A DNA stretch of 64,000 nucleotides. It comes from Cycas panzhihuaensis (taxonomy: Eukaryota > Cycadophyta). Of the stretch, positions 23,283 through 35,350 are shown one piece after another. The notes beneath the pieces were generated by a model. It made no database searches, was not told the origin of the DNA, and saw only the letters and a program-made list of their open reading frames with translations. The stretch's first letter is position 1; each line of letters begins with the position of its first letter. The stretch is from contig CM041465.1 of NCBI GenBank assembly GCA_023213395.1, positions 158,975,741 to 159,039,740 of the forward strand, given 5' to 3'. Both the position numbers and the translations under genes were made by a program.

Positions 23283-24500
23283 ATGATAAAAAATCAAACA
23301 AAAAAAGTTTCTGAGTTAACCAATGATTTGTCTAACTTCAAAATAGAGGTCAGTGATAAACTCAGTAGCATGCCTACCAAATCTGACCTGGATGACACCA
23401 AGAAAGATATTATCAAACTGCTTCAACAGTGGATGCCACCCCATCCCCAAAGCACAGGAGCTTCTACCTCAATGGGCAACCAACCTCCCCCTTCTCCAGG
23501 AAGCAATGCACATACAGGAGGTTCTCCACCAAGATGACCATTTTTCACCATAAGATCAACATTCCTACCTTTGATCCAGACGTGAATAGAGAGTGCACTC
23601 GAAGCTGGATTAATAAGTTAGAATCCTACTTCACTCTCCACCCGATGTCAGAAGAGGACCAACTCTTATACGCTTCAATTCATTAAGATGGTCGAGCTCA
23701 CCATTGGTTTAACTGGTGGAAGTGGGAATATCCCTCTCACCAAACTTGGTCCCACTTCACTAGTTATTTTTTTGAGCAATATGAAGATACATGGAGTCAA
23801 TCTTTTTTCACACAACTCACCCAGCTTAAGTAGACATCGACTGTAGAAGCTTACACGGATGAATTTCAAGCTTTATATAACTGCACGCCACAAAGCCAAA
23901 ACTTGGACAAATAAACAGTGATTGATATTTATGTGGTAGGACTCCAAGACTGTATTCAGATGAGATTAAAGATAATGGTAATTTACTCCCTTAAGGAAGC
24001 TTTCAAGTGGGCCCGTGTAGTAGAAGCTGAGTTTGTAGCAGACAGACCCTCATCCATTCGACAGGATAACTCTTGGTTCTCACACACTCGAGAAGCAGAT
24101 CTCCAACGACCTCAACCTCGATTTGACGATGCGTCTCATTCTCAAGCTGACTTCACACGTCCTTGACCACGACAGGATGATTCTCGACCATCTATTGATT
24201 GCCAGAATGAGGATACATCCACCAAAAGAGTCAAGATTTCTCAAGCTGAAGCACAACGTTGACTTGAGGCTGGCCTTTGTATGCAGTGTGCAGAAAAATG
24301 GACTTTTGGGCATGGTCATTTTTGCAAAGCATGGCGTATGGTTTTCTCCATTGACCCATCCCTCTCCCCTGACGATCCCTCTGATTCTGACTCTGACCAG
24401 GAGGCTGATGATGAAACCCATGATGATCCTGCACCAGACCCCCAACCTGAAGTATCTATATCCGCTGTCACCACCTCCTCCTGCCCCAAACCCCTAAGAG
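23283..24500 (+). pseudogene. RLG_2 gag, broken
   Basis: Starts at 23283 (MIKNQTKKVSELTNDLSNF), with a coiled-coil-like N-terminus and a Pro/Ser-rich linker. It shifts frame near 23530 into the conserved core (KINIPTFDPDVNRE, WINKLESYFTLHPMSEEDQ, HHWFNWWKWEYPS, YFFEQYEDTWSQSFFTQL). Stops occur near 23687, 23832, 23913 and 24165. The zinc-finger region at about 24270-24335 reads LCMQCAEKWTFGHGHFCKA, a CX2C...HX(n)C variant typical of this gypsy group rather than CCHC. An acidic linker (many Asp/Glu, 24350-24450) leads to the protease. Confidence 0.88.
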
Positions 24501-27500
24501 TTAGAGGCATTCTCCACAAGACTCCAATATCTATCTTGATCAATGGTGGCACATCACTTAACTTCATTGATATTTTGATTACTAGACAACTTAACCTATA
24601 TATTGTCCCCAAAATTGGCTTCACATGTTCTCTACCAGGGTACCAGAAACTCCATTGTGCAGGTGTTATTAAAAACCTCCAAGTCCAAATTGGCTCATAC
24701 CTTTTAGTGTTAGATTTCTATGCCTTGTCAATAGGAGGATCTGATGCCATCTTAGAGATTCAATGGTTGCAAACACTAGGGACCTATAGAACAAACAACT
24801 CACCTACAAATCCATTCATTGCTTTCAAAGACCACATGGGGTGAAACCACAAAATTTATGGAATACAATCACCCCCTAACTAAGTGGTCTCTCCTGGATG
24901 TATGAAACGCCATCTTCAATCTCACCTAGGGTATATAGTCTGCCTCAATAATATTCAAATCAAACCACAAATTCATCCATACATCTAGGATATCATTACC
25001 CAATATGAACAAGTATTCGCCCCTCTGCCTGCCATCACCCATCCCGACCGCGATTTCTTTAATATAATTGACCTCCAATCTAACCATGACCCTATCAGCC
25101 TTCGACCTTACCGTAGCTCATACTTCCAAAAGAATGAAATCGAGAAACTCACAAATGAACTCCTCGACATGGGCATAATCCAACCTAGTAAAAGCCCTTA
25201 TGCAGCCCCAAATGTCTTAGTTTGGAAGAAGGATGGCTCCTTTCACCTCTGTGTTGACTATAGGGAATTAAATAAGATTACCATAAAAAATAAGTTTCCC
25301 ACCCCTCGCATAGATGACATGCTAGATGAAATCCATGGTGCAACCATCTTTTCTAAGCTAGACCTCCAATCTGGTTATTACTAAATCCTAATCGCCCCAC
25401 AAGATTGTCATAAGACAGCATTTCGCACACATCATGGCCATTTTGAGTTTCGAGCAATGCCCTTTAGCCTTTGTAATGCCCCAACAACCTTCCAAGCTCT
25501 CATGAATAGAATCTTTGGGCCCTACCTTTGAAAGTTTGTCATAGTTTTCTTTGATGACATTCTTATTTATAGTGCCTGCCTGGATCTCCATATCCAACAC
25601 TTAGAAATTGTTCTTCAAATATTGCAGAACCTCCAACTCTATGCAAAACTATCTAAGTGTGAGTTTAGATAATCAAAACTCAAATATTTGGGTCATATCA
25701 TATCATCAGAAGGGGTACGTGTCAACCCTGACAAAATATCGGTCATTACAACATGGCCAACACCTACCACTCTTACCTAACTATGAGCATTTCTTGGGCT
25801 CACAGGGTTTTATCGACGCTTTGTGCGTAACTATGCTACTCTTGCCACCCCATTAACTAACCTCCTTCATAAAGAGGCTTTTCAATGGTCTCCCGAAGCA
25901 AAGGCTGCCTTTTCCCACCTCAAGGTTGTAATGACCTCCACTCCGGTCCTCATCACTCCTGATTTTAACCAACCCTTCCAACTTGAATGCGATGCTTCAG
26001 GGTTTGGTTTAGGCACTGTCCTAATGCAAGACTCTAATCCCATTGCATTTGAAAGCCAAAAATTAAAAGATCATGAGCTTCATCTCTCTACATATCAGAA
26101 AGAAATAAAGGCTATTCTCCATGCTATTGATAAATTGCGGTAATATCCCTTAGGCTCTAAGTTCACTATTCTTACAGATCATTGTAGCCTCCATAATTTA
26201 TTGACTCAACCAGTCTTGTCGGAAGAACAAGCTAAGTGGGTTCATCAACTATAAGTCTTTGACTTCTCAATAGCATATAAAAAAGGTAAAGATAATACAG
26301 TGGCAGATGCTCTTTCACATCTCCATCCTAACGACAATGTTCCTAACCCAAGCCTCCATACCATCAACAACCCCCAATCCCTTTAGCTTGACGAACTATG
26401 TGTTGAAAATCAAGCCCAGCCAGACTATCCTAATTGGAGGGAAAAATTTCTCACCCATAAAGGTTGGTCAACCTTCAACAATCATCTCCTCTACCACAAT
26501 CGTATCTTTGTCCATCCCTCCTCCTCATTCATCCCTAGAATCCTAACGGAATACCACTTGTCCCCCCTTGGTGGCCACTCTGGCTTCGATAAGACTGATC
26601 GATGGATTCGTGCATATTTCTTTTGGCCCCACATGAAGACCACCATATTCACCTTCGTATTAGAATGTGACACCTATCAATGAAATAAAGTAGAGACAAA
26701 ACCTCTCCCTGGCCTTCTTCAACCATTAAATATTCTGCAAGGTAAGTGGCAAGATATTGCCATGGACTTCATCACGGTTCTACCCTGATCTGCCGGGTTT
26801 GACTCCATTTGGGTAATCATTGATCGATTAACCAAGTACTCACACTTTCTCCCAGTGCACACCTCATATTTATCCTTCTATCTCGCTGACTTATATGTCC
26901 AATTCATATTTCACCTCCATGGTTTTCCATCATTTATCGTTTGTGACGGAGACCCTAAGTTTACTAGCTCCTTTTGGTAAGAACTCTTTAAGGCTGTTGA
27001 AACCTCATTTAACATGAGCTCTGCCTACCACCCATAAACAAATGGCCAATCTACGTTGCTTCGCTTTAGAACACCAAGCTAAGTGGACCTCATGGCTTGC
27101 CCTGGCCGAGTATTGGTATAACTCCTCCCATCATTCTGCCATTGGTATGTCTCCCTTTTTGGCTCTTTATGGCTACCACCCACCTTGTCACCATACCCTA
27201 CCCACAAATTTTAGAACAGCTTCTGTGCAATAAAAGCTTCAAGAAATGGATCAAATCTTGCATGCCTTTTGATAAAATCTAGCTAGTTCTCGAAATCGAA
27301 TGAAGCAGCTGGTAGACCGCCACCGATCCGATCGATCATTTGACATTGGAGATCTAGTATACCTCTGCCTCCAACCTTATAAGCAACAATCACTCAAGTC
27401 CCATCAAGGGCATAAACTAAGCCCCCGCTACTATGGCCCTTATAAGATCCTGCACAAAATTGGTTAAGTTGCTTATGCCCTTGAACTCCCCCCAAACACT

Positions 27501-27745
27501 AATATTCATAATGTCTTCCACGTATCCTGCCTAAAGAAATACCTTGGAGCTAAAGTTACACCCTACACAACCCTTCCCATTCTCTCTGAAGAACAAACTC
27601 TTACAATTCCTCCTGATAAAATCCTTGCCAGTTCCCAGTGTCACCTCCAGAATCGCACTATTTCTGAACACTTGGTACAGTGGGTCGGCTGCGATGCTAA
27701 TGAAGCTACTTGGGAGTCGGAAGAATTCATCCAAAAACATCCTTA
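24500..27745 (+). pseudogene. RLG_2 protease-RT-RNase H-integrase-chromodomain, broken
   Basis: Protease at about 24500-24600 has ILINGGTSLNFI (RLG_4 has IDGG, so Asp to Asn here). [19 protein letters not shown] at 25226-25275, [18 protein letters not shown], and catalytic FFDDILIYS at about 25549-25575. RNase H: ECDASGFGLGTVL at 25986, YKKGKDNTVADALS at about 26280. Integrase: LSPLGGHSGF zinc-finger region at about 26560, MDFITVLP and FIVCDGDPKF at about 26760-26960, SSAYHP then a stop. A deletion of about 32 bp near 27050 (after NGQS) shifts the frame compared with RLG_4. The chromodomain at 27645-27745 (NRTISEHLVQWVGCDANEATWE) is fully readable. Confidence 0.92.
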
Positions 27746-27773
27746 TCTCCAACGTTGCGGGGACTCATCATCT

Positions 27774-27787
27774 CAGAGGGGGGGACC
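27774..27787 (+). other. Polypurine tract of RLG_2
   Basis: AGAGGGGGGGACC directly before the 3' LTR. Confidence 0.85.
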
Positions 27788-28187
27788 TGTAACATAACCT
27801 CACTTTTCCTTAGCAAGAGGGAATCGCCAATAAGTAAGGATTAAGGGGTTTAGTAAGTTATATGTATGGACCGCTAAGTCGTCCAATAAGATGTAAGGCC
27901 GCTTGGGCCACCAATAGAGTTATGTGTATGGACCGCTAAGTCATCCAATAAGATGTAAGGCCGCTAGGGCCACCAATAGAATCATTAAGGATGAAGACCC
28001 TTGTGTATTTAAAGGGTTAAACTACTCATAATGTTATTGAGTATGATTTCTTGAAAGGAGAAAGTACTTCGGTACTTATTTTGGTGATCTATTTTCTGTG
28101 ATCTTCTTGCGTATTTGTGTTATTTGGCTTCATTTTTTTGCTAATTATCACTTCTACGAGCCCCAATTTCTAAGAAGGAACAGTCTA
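27788..28187 (+). repeat. 3' LTR of RLG_2 (400 bp)
   Basis: It aligns to 21874-22277 with one 4-bp deletion and carries the same 62-bp tandem duplication (27858-27919 and 27920-27981). Confidence 0.95.
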
Positions 28188-28324
28188 GAGAGAAAAGACC
28201 ATGTGATAAGGTCACTATTAAAGGGCTCGCTCCTTATCTGTCAAGCCATAATTAATCAACTGTTTAAATGTATTACTTATGATTCAGAAATCCCAGGCAG
28301 CTTGCTTCTTAGATTTTCTTTCCT

Positions 28325-28875
28325 ATTTTCCTAGAATTATCCATAAATTGTCAAACAGAGCGAACTTCATCAATTTTGCCAAGATCTATAGATCATTTTC
28401 CAACCTTTGTCTCTGCACTTAAACTAGCTCCTTTGCATATCAAAAGCTTAGCCACATCCACATACCCCCCCTGAACTGCATAATGAAGTGCGATCATCAC
28501 CTTGCTAGTGAGGGCATTGACAGAAACTCCCGATGTTAAAATACTTTAAACTATTTGCAAATGCCCCTTCTATGAAGCAAAATGAATGGCTGCCATATCA
28601 TTAATAGTAACTACTCCAACATCAGCTTTGTGCTCATAAAGCATTATGAAGATCTTCACCGTGAACTTTCCATTGGCAAGAATGCAATCGTGAACTATTG
28701 TCACTTCTCGCCTTTGAACCCTCGCAACCTGCACCAACTGGAAGGCAAATGTCTTATCCTCCTCGTCCTGTTGCTGAAGATCTGTCTTCTCTCCTCGTCG
28801 CATTTCTTCGATCGATCTGCAAAGGAGAAACGCTGCTGCCATGGAGAAATCTCTAATAGGTAGGTAGGGTTTCAC
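28325..28875 (-). pseudogene. Ankyrin-repeat protein gene fragment, antisense inside RLC_4
   Basis: Host-type sequence, not retrotransposon. The minus strand opens from ATGs at 28875 or 28842 (MAAAFLLCRSIEEMRRGEK), followed by a charged Glu/Asp/Gln stretch. At least two ankyrin repeats follow: INDMAAIHFAS, stop, KGHLQIV, stop, SILTSGVSVNA; then IALHYAVQGGYVDVAKLL, CKGASLSAETK; then a capping helix (SIDLGKIDEVRSV). The pattern H-x-A-x-x-x-G-H-x-x-[IV]-V-x-x-[LI]-L-x-x-G is the standard ankyrin repeat, which mediates protein contacts. Stops at about 28571 and 28550 and another near 28390 break it. About 180 codons; no introns seen. No specific family member is recognised. Confidence 0.75.
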
Positions 28876-28974
28876 CCCTGCCCCACCTCAGACCCCAAAA
28901 AGATTATTAATTTGATTTTCATTTATAAATCAAATAACCCCGTCGGGTCTGCACCTTGATTTTTTATTTATTTG
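28876..28974. other. Sequence upstream of the ankyrin fragment
   Basis: Follows the ankyrin ATG on its 5' side and could be its captured 5' flank. Nothing else recognisable. Confidence 0.35.

Positions 28975-29064
<90 letters not shown>
28975..29064. repeat. (TA)n microsatellite, about 88 bp
   Basis: Uninterrupted TA dinucleotides. It can fold back on itself and is a likely hotspot for length change and misassembly. Confidence 0.98.
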
Positions 29065-29068
<4 letters not shown>

Positions 29069-29930
29069 AGGTAAATTTTAACTTAGCCATCCTTCCCCTA
29101 CATTTTATTAATTCTCCCCCTATAATATTCTTTTAATAAAACAAAATAAACAAACCCTCTAATCCCTCCATACTTTATGTAATTTCTTACATTATAATTA
29201 GTATATAAACAAACCATTTCTTATTACATTTCAACATTAAATCAACAACTTTCCTCTCCCTCCCCTTACATTTGATTCACAAATCAATGTAATTAAATGT
29301 AAAATTAAATCAACAACTTTCCCCCCCATTATATTTATCAATATTATCCTCCCATTACTTCTTTTTTTAACATTACCCTTATTACATTTTATTAATAAAC
29401 CCCCCTTTATTATATTTAGTTTACAAATTAAACAACCCCTCCCTTCTTTATCTTATTTCATTCTTGTTATATTCTCACATATTATTCTTTTCTAATTAAA
29501 CTCTTTTTTTAATTGATAAAAACTTTGTATAAATTTCATTAAATATTTAGAAATAAAATACCCTTCAAATACTAGAATTATGTTTTTAAAATCAATAAAA
29601 TTTTTTCTTTTAAATTAAATATTTTTTGCTCTATCATTAGCCAATCAACAATAGTAAAATAATAATCCTTTTTGAATCTAAATATTTTTTTTTAGTAAAA
29701 CACTTATTTGGTTAAGAGGGATTATTTATTTTTAAGGTTAAGGGGGACTATTTATTTTTCTAGGAACATGTAATTAAAAAAAAAAGGAAAAGTATTTCAT
29801 TTTTTTAATCATCCTTATAAAAAAAAATTAATTTTATATTTGGTAATTTTTTTTTAATATATTTTTTTAAGTAATTATTTTTTCACCTACACTATCCTCT
29901 AATCTCCTATCAAACCTTATAATTCCCAAT
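29065..29930. other. AT-rich pyrimidine-strand stretch before RLC_4 gag
   Basis: No protein. Plus strand rich in C/T and A runs (CCCCC with TTATTA). It is either RLC_4 leader or 5' flank captured with the ankyrin fragment. Confidence 0.45.
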
Positions 29931-30960
29931 ATGGCTTTAATGCTAGGGACAACCACCTGCGTTCCAATTCCAGTTTTAACGGGCTCAAACTATGCCGACT
30001 AGAGGAATCACATATCTCATCGGCTTAAACAACAAAAGATATGGTGATATGTAACAGGTGAATTTAAAAAACCAATAGATGAAACTACAAAAAGTTATAT
30101 GGTATATCTGATGAACTTAGATTTAGTCCTAGGCACCATATTTAACTCACTATCACTAGAAATCAGTCGGTAGTTTTCTAAAACAGATGACCTAGCCACT
30201 GTCTGGAACACTCTGCAAGAAAAATATGATAAGGTCGATGCACATCAACTAGCTATCTTAGAACAACAACTGTATGACCTTAATTATGATGAATTTTCTA
30301 AGGTTGAGGATTTTTTTATGCAAAATTTAACTAATTAATAAAGATTTAGGTAACTATATTAAATCTAAAACTAAAGTAGGTGATACCGAAAAAATAATCA
30401 CTCATGCTAAAGACGACGATATGCTCACTCGTCTTGCAATAAATAAATTAGCAAAACATTTTAATTTTTTTAAAATAGCCAGACAATAAGCTGGTAATCC
30501 TCCTATAACATTTAATTAGTTGATAAACTAATTGATAGAATATCAAACGATATTAATTCAGATAGGCATATTAAAAGATACTTCTCAAGCTTTGTTTTCT
30601 AAAACTAAGCCACAAAATAAAAACAAACATCAGAATAATTTTAACAGTAATCCAAAATTTTAGAAACCTCAAAGAGGTTCACCACCTAACTCTCAAAATA
30701 ATATTAAGTATTCTGGTCCATCTAAATATCAGAATACTCCTAATCAGTCATTTCCTAATCGGAATAATATAAATCCTTCTTAGAACACTAGTTGTGCCTA
30801 TTGTCATAAAAGAGGCCACACTATTGATGTCTGTAGAAGTAGAATAACTTTGGAAGTATGGAAAGCTTCCAAGGGATTGCAAAATTGACCTCAATCTTGA
30901 CCACAAAATTGACAACAAACTCATAATTATTCTCTAATGGCAACAACTTTTGTATTTATC
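29931..30960 (+). pseudogene. RLC_4 gag, broken
   Basis: It opens MALMLGTTTCVPIPVLTGSN at 29931; a stop replaces Trp within YADxRNHISHRL. Copia Gag features follow: WYVTGEFKKPID, TVWNTLQEKYDK, LAILEQQLYDLNYDEFSK. Stops and a frame change occur at about 30335-30480. The zinc knuckle CAYCHKRGHTIDVC at about 30793-30836 is an intact CCHC. Confidence 0.87.
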
Positions 30961-33900
30961 GCCCCAACTAATCAACCACCATAATGGGTCATTGACTCTG
31001 TTGCATCCCATCACATGACCGAGCACCAGAAAAACTTATCTACTTATCAATTTGAAATTAACTCTAAAGAAGAAATTTCTTTTGGAAGTAGAACCCAACT
31101 TAAAGTAAAAGAATCATGTGACGTTACTTTAAAAGACGGTTCAATAACGAACGTCTTCTATGTACCGGGTTTGTTACCAAACCTACTCTCAGTTTATCAA
31201 ATTTGCTAGAAAGATCTTGTCGTCGAATTCTGGAAAGATAAATTCATTATAAAAAATCTATTAAACAAATTTAAACGTATTGCCTTAGGACATGTTGATC
31301 ATAGTGCAGATCTCTATAGTTTAACAAGTTTACAAAATAACAAAACAAAACCCTTTAGTGTCTTTATCACCAAATCTGACTTAGTTAGTAAACTTTGGCA
31401 TGCACGATTTGGCCATACTAGTTATGACAAACTTTAATATCTAAAAAGACATGACATGGTTCATGGTCTTTTACCTTTAAACACTGTTTATGGTGTTTGC
31501 GAAGCCTGTGTAATAGGTAAGTAACACATGGACCCTTTTCCACATAAAACCCAATTCAGAGCAAAAGTTCCACTTGAACTTGTTTACTTTGACATATGTA
31601 GACCATTTCATATAATATCATACTCTAGCTCTCATTATTTTGTTACATTTATTGATACTTTTTCTAGAAAATGTTGGGTATACACACTCAAAACACGTAG
31701 TTAAGTATTTGATATTTTCATTGAATTCAAAATGCTTGTTGAAAACCAATCAAACTCAAAAATTAAAATTTTTAGATCTAATAATGCTAAGGAATACTTA
31801 AGTGGCAAATTTATTTCCTTCTATAAAAAGTACAGAATTCAATTTCAACATTCCATTGCATACACTCCTCAGCAAAACGATGTTGCTAAATGCAAGAACT
31901 GCACTCTTGTTGAGATGACTCATTGTATGTTACATGCAAAGAATCTTAACCTAAAGTTATGGGAAGAAGTAATTAACTGCTCCAACTATCTTCTAAATCG
32001 TCTACCTAGTAAATGCCTACAAAACGTTACTCCAGAACAAAAATGGTCTGGAAGAAAACCCCCAGTCAATCATTTACGAATCTTTGGTAGTATTGCGTGG
32101 GGACAGATTCCCAAAGAAAAGTGTAAGAAACTAGATCCTAAGAGTAAAAAATACATCTTCGTTGGATACAACAAAGAAAGTAAAGCTTATAGACTTTTTG
32201 GATCTAGTCACACATCAAATTTTAATTTTGCGTAAAATAATATTTGATGAAGAAGGATCTTCTTCAACCTCTAGTTATGTAAAACTTCCGGTTGAAAATA
32301 TATTAACCAACACCTATTTAGTTGACCCCTCTAACAAACTAGCTAACCCTAAAATCATAGAATCCTTATCTACTCAAGTCCAGAATTGGACTCTATCTGA
32401 ACCTATTGAAATAGACTCTTCTTCTCAATCTAGCTCCTCAAATCAACCTGTAACTACAGAAACATGTACTAACAAATAGCCTATCTGGGTAAAGAAAATG
32501 CTTGTTGACACTAGATCTGATGTTGGTAATCCTTCAGATACTAAGTGAACACGTGCCCAAAAATTACATGCTAATTATGCCTTAATGGCCAAAATAATGG
32601 ACAATAATGATCCTAAAACCTTTAAATAAGCTAGCAACAATCCTGTATAGCAGTAAGCTATGCAAGTTGAATTTGATGCTTTAATCAAGAATTCAACTTG
32701 GAATCTCATACCGCTCCCACCGGGAAAAAACGTAGTTGACTGTAAATGGGTTTATAGAATTAAATACAACTCAACATGCGCAGTTGAAAATTTTAAAGCT
32801 CGCCTAGTTGTAAAAGGATTTTCTCAAATAGATGGCATTAATTATAATAAAACCTTTGCCCCTATTGCAAAGATGGATATGATTAAAATAATTATTGCTT
32901 TAGCAGCTAAATTTGGTTGGAAAATCCATCAAATGGATGTAAAGAGTGCATTTCTGAATGGTGATATCAAAGAAGAGATCTACATGTCTCAGCCACCTAG
33001 CTTTATTGATAATCCTAATTTAGTTTGTAAACTAAAGAAATCTATTTATGGATTAAAATAAGCTCCTTGAGCTTAGTACACTAAAGTTGACGATTATCTC
33101 ATTTAAATTGGATACACTAGATGTATTAGTGATCCAAATCTTTATTTCAAACATGAAAATAATAATATTACCATTTTAATCATATATGTTGATGATATCA
33201 TCATCACTAGATCATTAACAAATAACATTCATCACTTAAAAACTACTTTAATGAATAACTTTAAAATGACCGATTTAGGTCTCCTACATTATTTTCTTGG
33301 ATTACAAATTTATCAAAATGATTTAAAAATAACTATATCACAACCTAAATATATTTTAGACTTAATTAAATAGTTTAATATGGAAAATGCTAAACCCGTA
33401 TCTAATCCGTTATAATTAGGAGTAAAATTATCTACTGATTATTCAACACCTTTATGTGATCCAACATTATATAGATAACTAATTGGTAGTCTTATTTATT
33501 TAACTCATACCCACACTGATATATCTTATGCTGTCGCTTTATGTTCACATTATATGCAAAAGCCACATGAATCATATTAGAAAGCTGCTAAACGTATATT
33601 ACGATATCTTCAAAACACTATTTTTTATAGACTAACTTATAATTTTTGTAGTAAACCTCTAACTTTAACAGGATATACTGATTCAGATTGGGCTGGTGAT
33701 ATAAATAATCGTAAGTCTACTTTAGGTTATATATTTTTTATAGATTCTTTATCTATTACTTGGTCTAGTAAGAAAATGCAGGCACTAGCTCTATCAATGA
33801 CTGAAGTTGAATATCGAGCACTTGTTGAAGCCAACAAAGAAGCACTTTGGCTCAAATCCCTTCTAAATGAAATTGATCTATCTCCTAACTCTTCCATTGA

Positions 33901-34140
33901 ACTTAAAGTTGATAATCAAGATGCCATTACTATTGCTACAAATCCAATAACACATTCTAGAACTAAATATATAAAATTACATCAACATTTTATTTGTAAT
34001 CTTGTTACTGATAATATTGTTCATTTATCTTATTATCTAACAGATCTATAGGTTGCTAACATACTCACAAAATATTTAACTGAAGTCAAGTTTCTAAACA
34101 TGTGATATTTGTTGAAGATAAAAGAAGTCTCTATCAAAGG
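30961..34140 (+). pseudogene. RLC_4 pol, broken
   Basis: The protease site at about 30987-31020 reads WVIDSVASHHMT (DSG to DSV). Integrase finger at 31395-31530 (LWHARFGHTSYDKL, CEACVIGK). In the integrase core, RSNNAKEY (about 31767) stands for RSDNGGEY and NDVAKCKN (about 31879) for NGVAERKN, so two of the three catalytic acids are lost. RT: NVVDCKWVYRIKYN at about 32730, VKSAFLNGDIKEEIYM at about 32940, and intact YVDDIIIT at about 33187. RNase H: 33640-34090 (GYTDSDWAGD, SMTEVEYRALVEA, DNQDAI). Stops are mostly TAA, TAG or TGA where Gln, Trp or Arg codons are expected. Confidence 0.9.
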
Positions 34141-34180
34141 GGGATCAATGTGATAAAGACCTTCTTTATAAAAGTTAACA

Positions 34181-34191
34181 TTAAAGGGGGA
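34181..34191 (+). other. Polypurine tract of RLC_4
   Basis: TTAAAGGGGGA directly before the 3' LTR; a second purine run (CAAAGGGGGATC) lies at about 34136. Confidence 0.85.
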
Positions 34192-34633
34192 TGCTAGTAT
34201 TATTAATGTTACTTTTATGTTATATTTTAGTCACATGTCTAAATAAACATTTAAGTGATTCATAAGTTTAAAGTTAAGAGTTAAAGTCATTATTTAATTA
34301 TTATGTGAAAGGTTGTTGAAATGCATAACTACCCATTTCAACAAACCTTTCTTGTTATTAATACCTTCTCCTAGATTTAAGGACGTAGCTTTGAGAATCT
34401 AGGAGCTTGTCTAAAGCCTATTTCAAAGGCTAGTTTCTCATACGTAGGTGGTATTGTTTATGGTCTTTTGTATGGCTTGCTCTTTAATAAAATCTTAGCT
34501 CTAGATGGTGGTTTTTCTTCCCTAGAAGGGGTTTTCCACCTGTCACAGCATGTGTACATGTGCAATATCTGATTTTACCTATGTATATTGGTCTATGTGA
34601 TCCTATGATATTGTGCTTATACCTATTCTCACA
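34192..34633 (+). repeat. 3' LTR of RLC_4 (442 bp)
   Basis: Gap-free alignment to 21013-21454; it ends CACA as expected. Confidence 0.95.
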
Positions 34634-34638
34634 AAACT

Positions 34639-35227
34639 CAAGAGAGATAAAGCATGTATATGTTAATATAATAAAATGGAAGAATGGCCAATTCTCAAAC
34701 TAGAAAGATGTACATACTTATAGTATAGCTTAGCACACATGTGAGAATCCTTATTGCTCAACTTATTATAGGTTGGCATACATATCTATGTGGAACATAA
34801 CTTAAGGAGACCGTAAATATAAAATACAAATAATCTAGAGAAAGTGTGAATGGGGATTAGTTATTTAATTAGGTATTACACCTAATAGGAGTTTCCTTAC
34901 TTGATTTATGCATGTCACTTGTCACTTTATCACATTGCTTATAGATAAGACTTTTATTGGATTATTCTCCAAGTTGATCAATTGGTTCTTTCTACATGCC
35001 ATTTGTCTTCTCATTATGTTTATCTTTGATAGGATTTTTGCTATATTAATTTTCAACTTGATTAGTTATTTCTTTCATTTTCATTATATAATCTTTCATC
35101 ATTTCTTGATGATCTTTAATTTCAATAAGATTTTGGATGTTATTTTTTATTGTTTGCTTTTTAACATTTATGCTTAAAGTTCATAGAGGTTTCCTTTGTG
35201 CCATCTATCCAATGTTCGCACCAACAC
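34639..35227 (-). repeat. LTR of minus-strand element, right piece (end uncertain)
   Basis: Continues 20945-21012 once RLC_4 is removed. A TATA-like ATATTTAC (minus) lies near 34811. The outer border is not clear; CCAACA at 35222-35227 is one candidate. The 89-codon open frame at 34908-35177 is low-complexity (Phe/Ile/Leu) and not supported as a gene. Confidence 0.4.
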
Positions 35228-35350
35228 CTTGTAAATTTTACTTTAAACCTTATAAGAAAACCATCTAAAAAGCATTCTCAATTAGGGTAATAATTTTAAA
35301 GTTTATTAATGACCTACTCTTTATATTATCCACCTAAATATTGGTAGATT

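Larger units (their letters stand above)
21874..28187 (+). mobile_element. RLG_2: Ty3/gypsy chromovirus nested in RLC_4
   Basis: A 6314-bp element with LTRs of 404 and 400 bp, PBS, leader, gag, pol, chromodomain and PPT, and GAGAG duplications. I count about 20 substitutions and one 4-bp gap between LTRs (about 5%), the youngest value in the window and lower than that of its host RLC_4. Gene content is the same as RLG_4. Confidence 0.95.
21869..28192. other. Target-site duplication GAGAG of RLG_2
   Basis: GAGAG at 21869-21873 and at 28188-28192, flush with the RLG_2 LTRs. Confidence 0.93.
21013..34633 (+). mobile_element. RLC_4: Ty1/copia element carrying RLG_2 and an ankyrin gene fragment
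   Basis: Two 442-bp LTRs, adjacent PBS, PPT, gag-pol at 29931-34140 and AAACT duplications. Total span is 13.6 kb; without RLG_2 it is about 7.3 kb. The region between PBS and gag (about 2.1 kb without RLG_2) holds an antisense ankyrin-repeat pseudogene and a (TA)n tract. I count about 36 differences between the LTRs (about 8%). Confidence 0.93.
21008..34638. other. Target-site duplication AAACT of RLC_4
   Basis: AAACT at 21008-21012 and at 34634-34638, flush with the RLC_4 LTRs. Confidence 0.95.

Noticed and set aside
34908-35177. 89-codon Phe/Ile/Leu-rich frame resembling a membrane protein
   Set aside because: AT-rich DNA gives such residues by chance; no start context, family match or neighbours support it, and it lies in or next to an LTR remnant.
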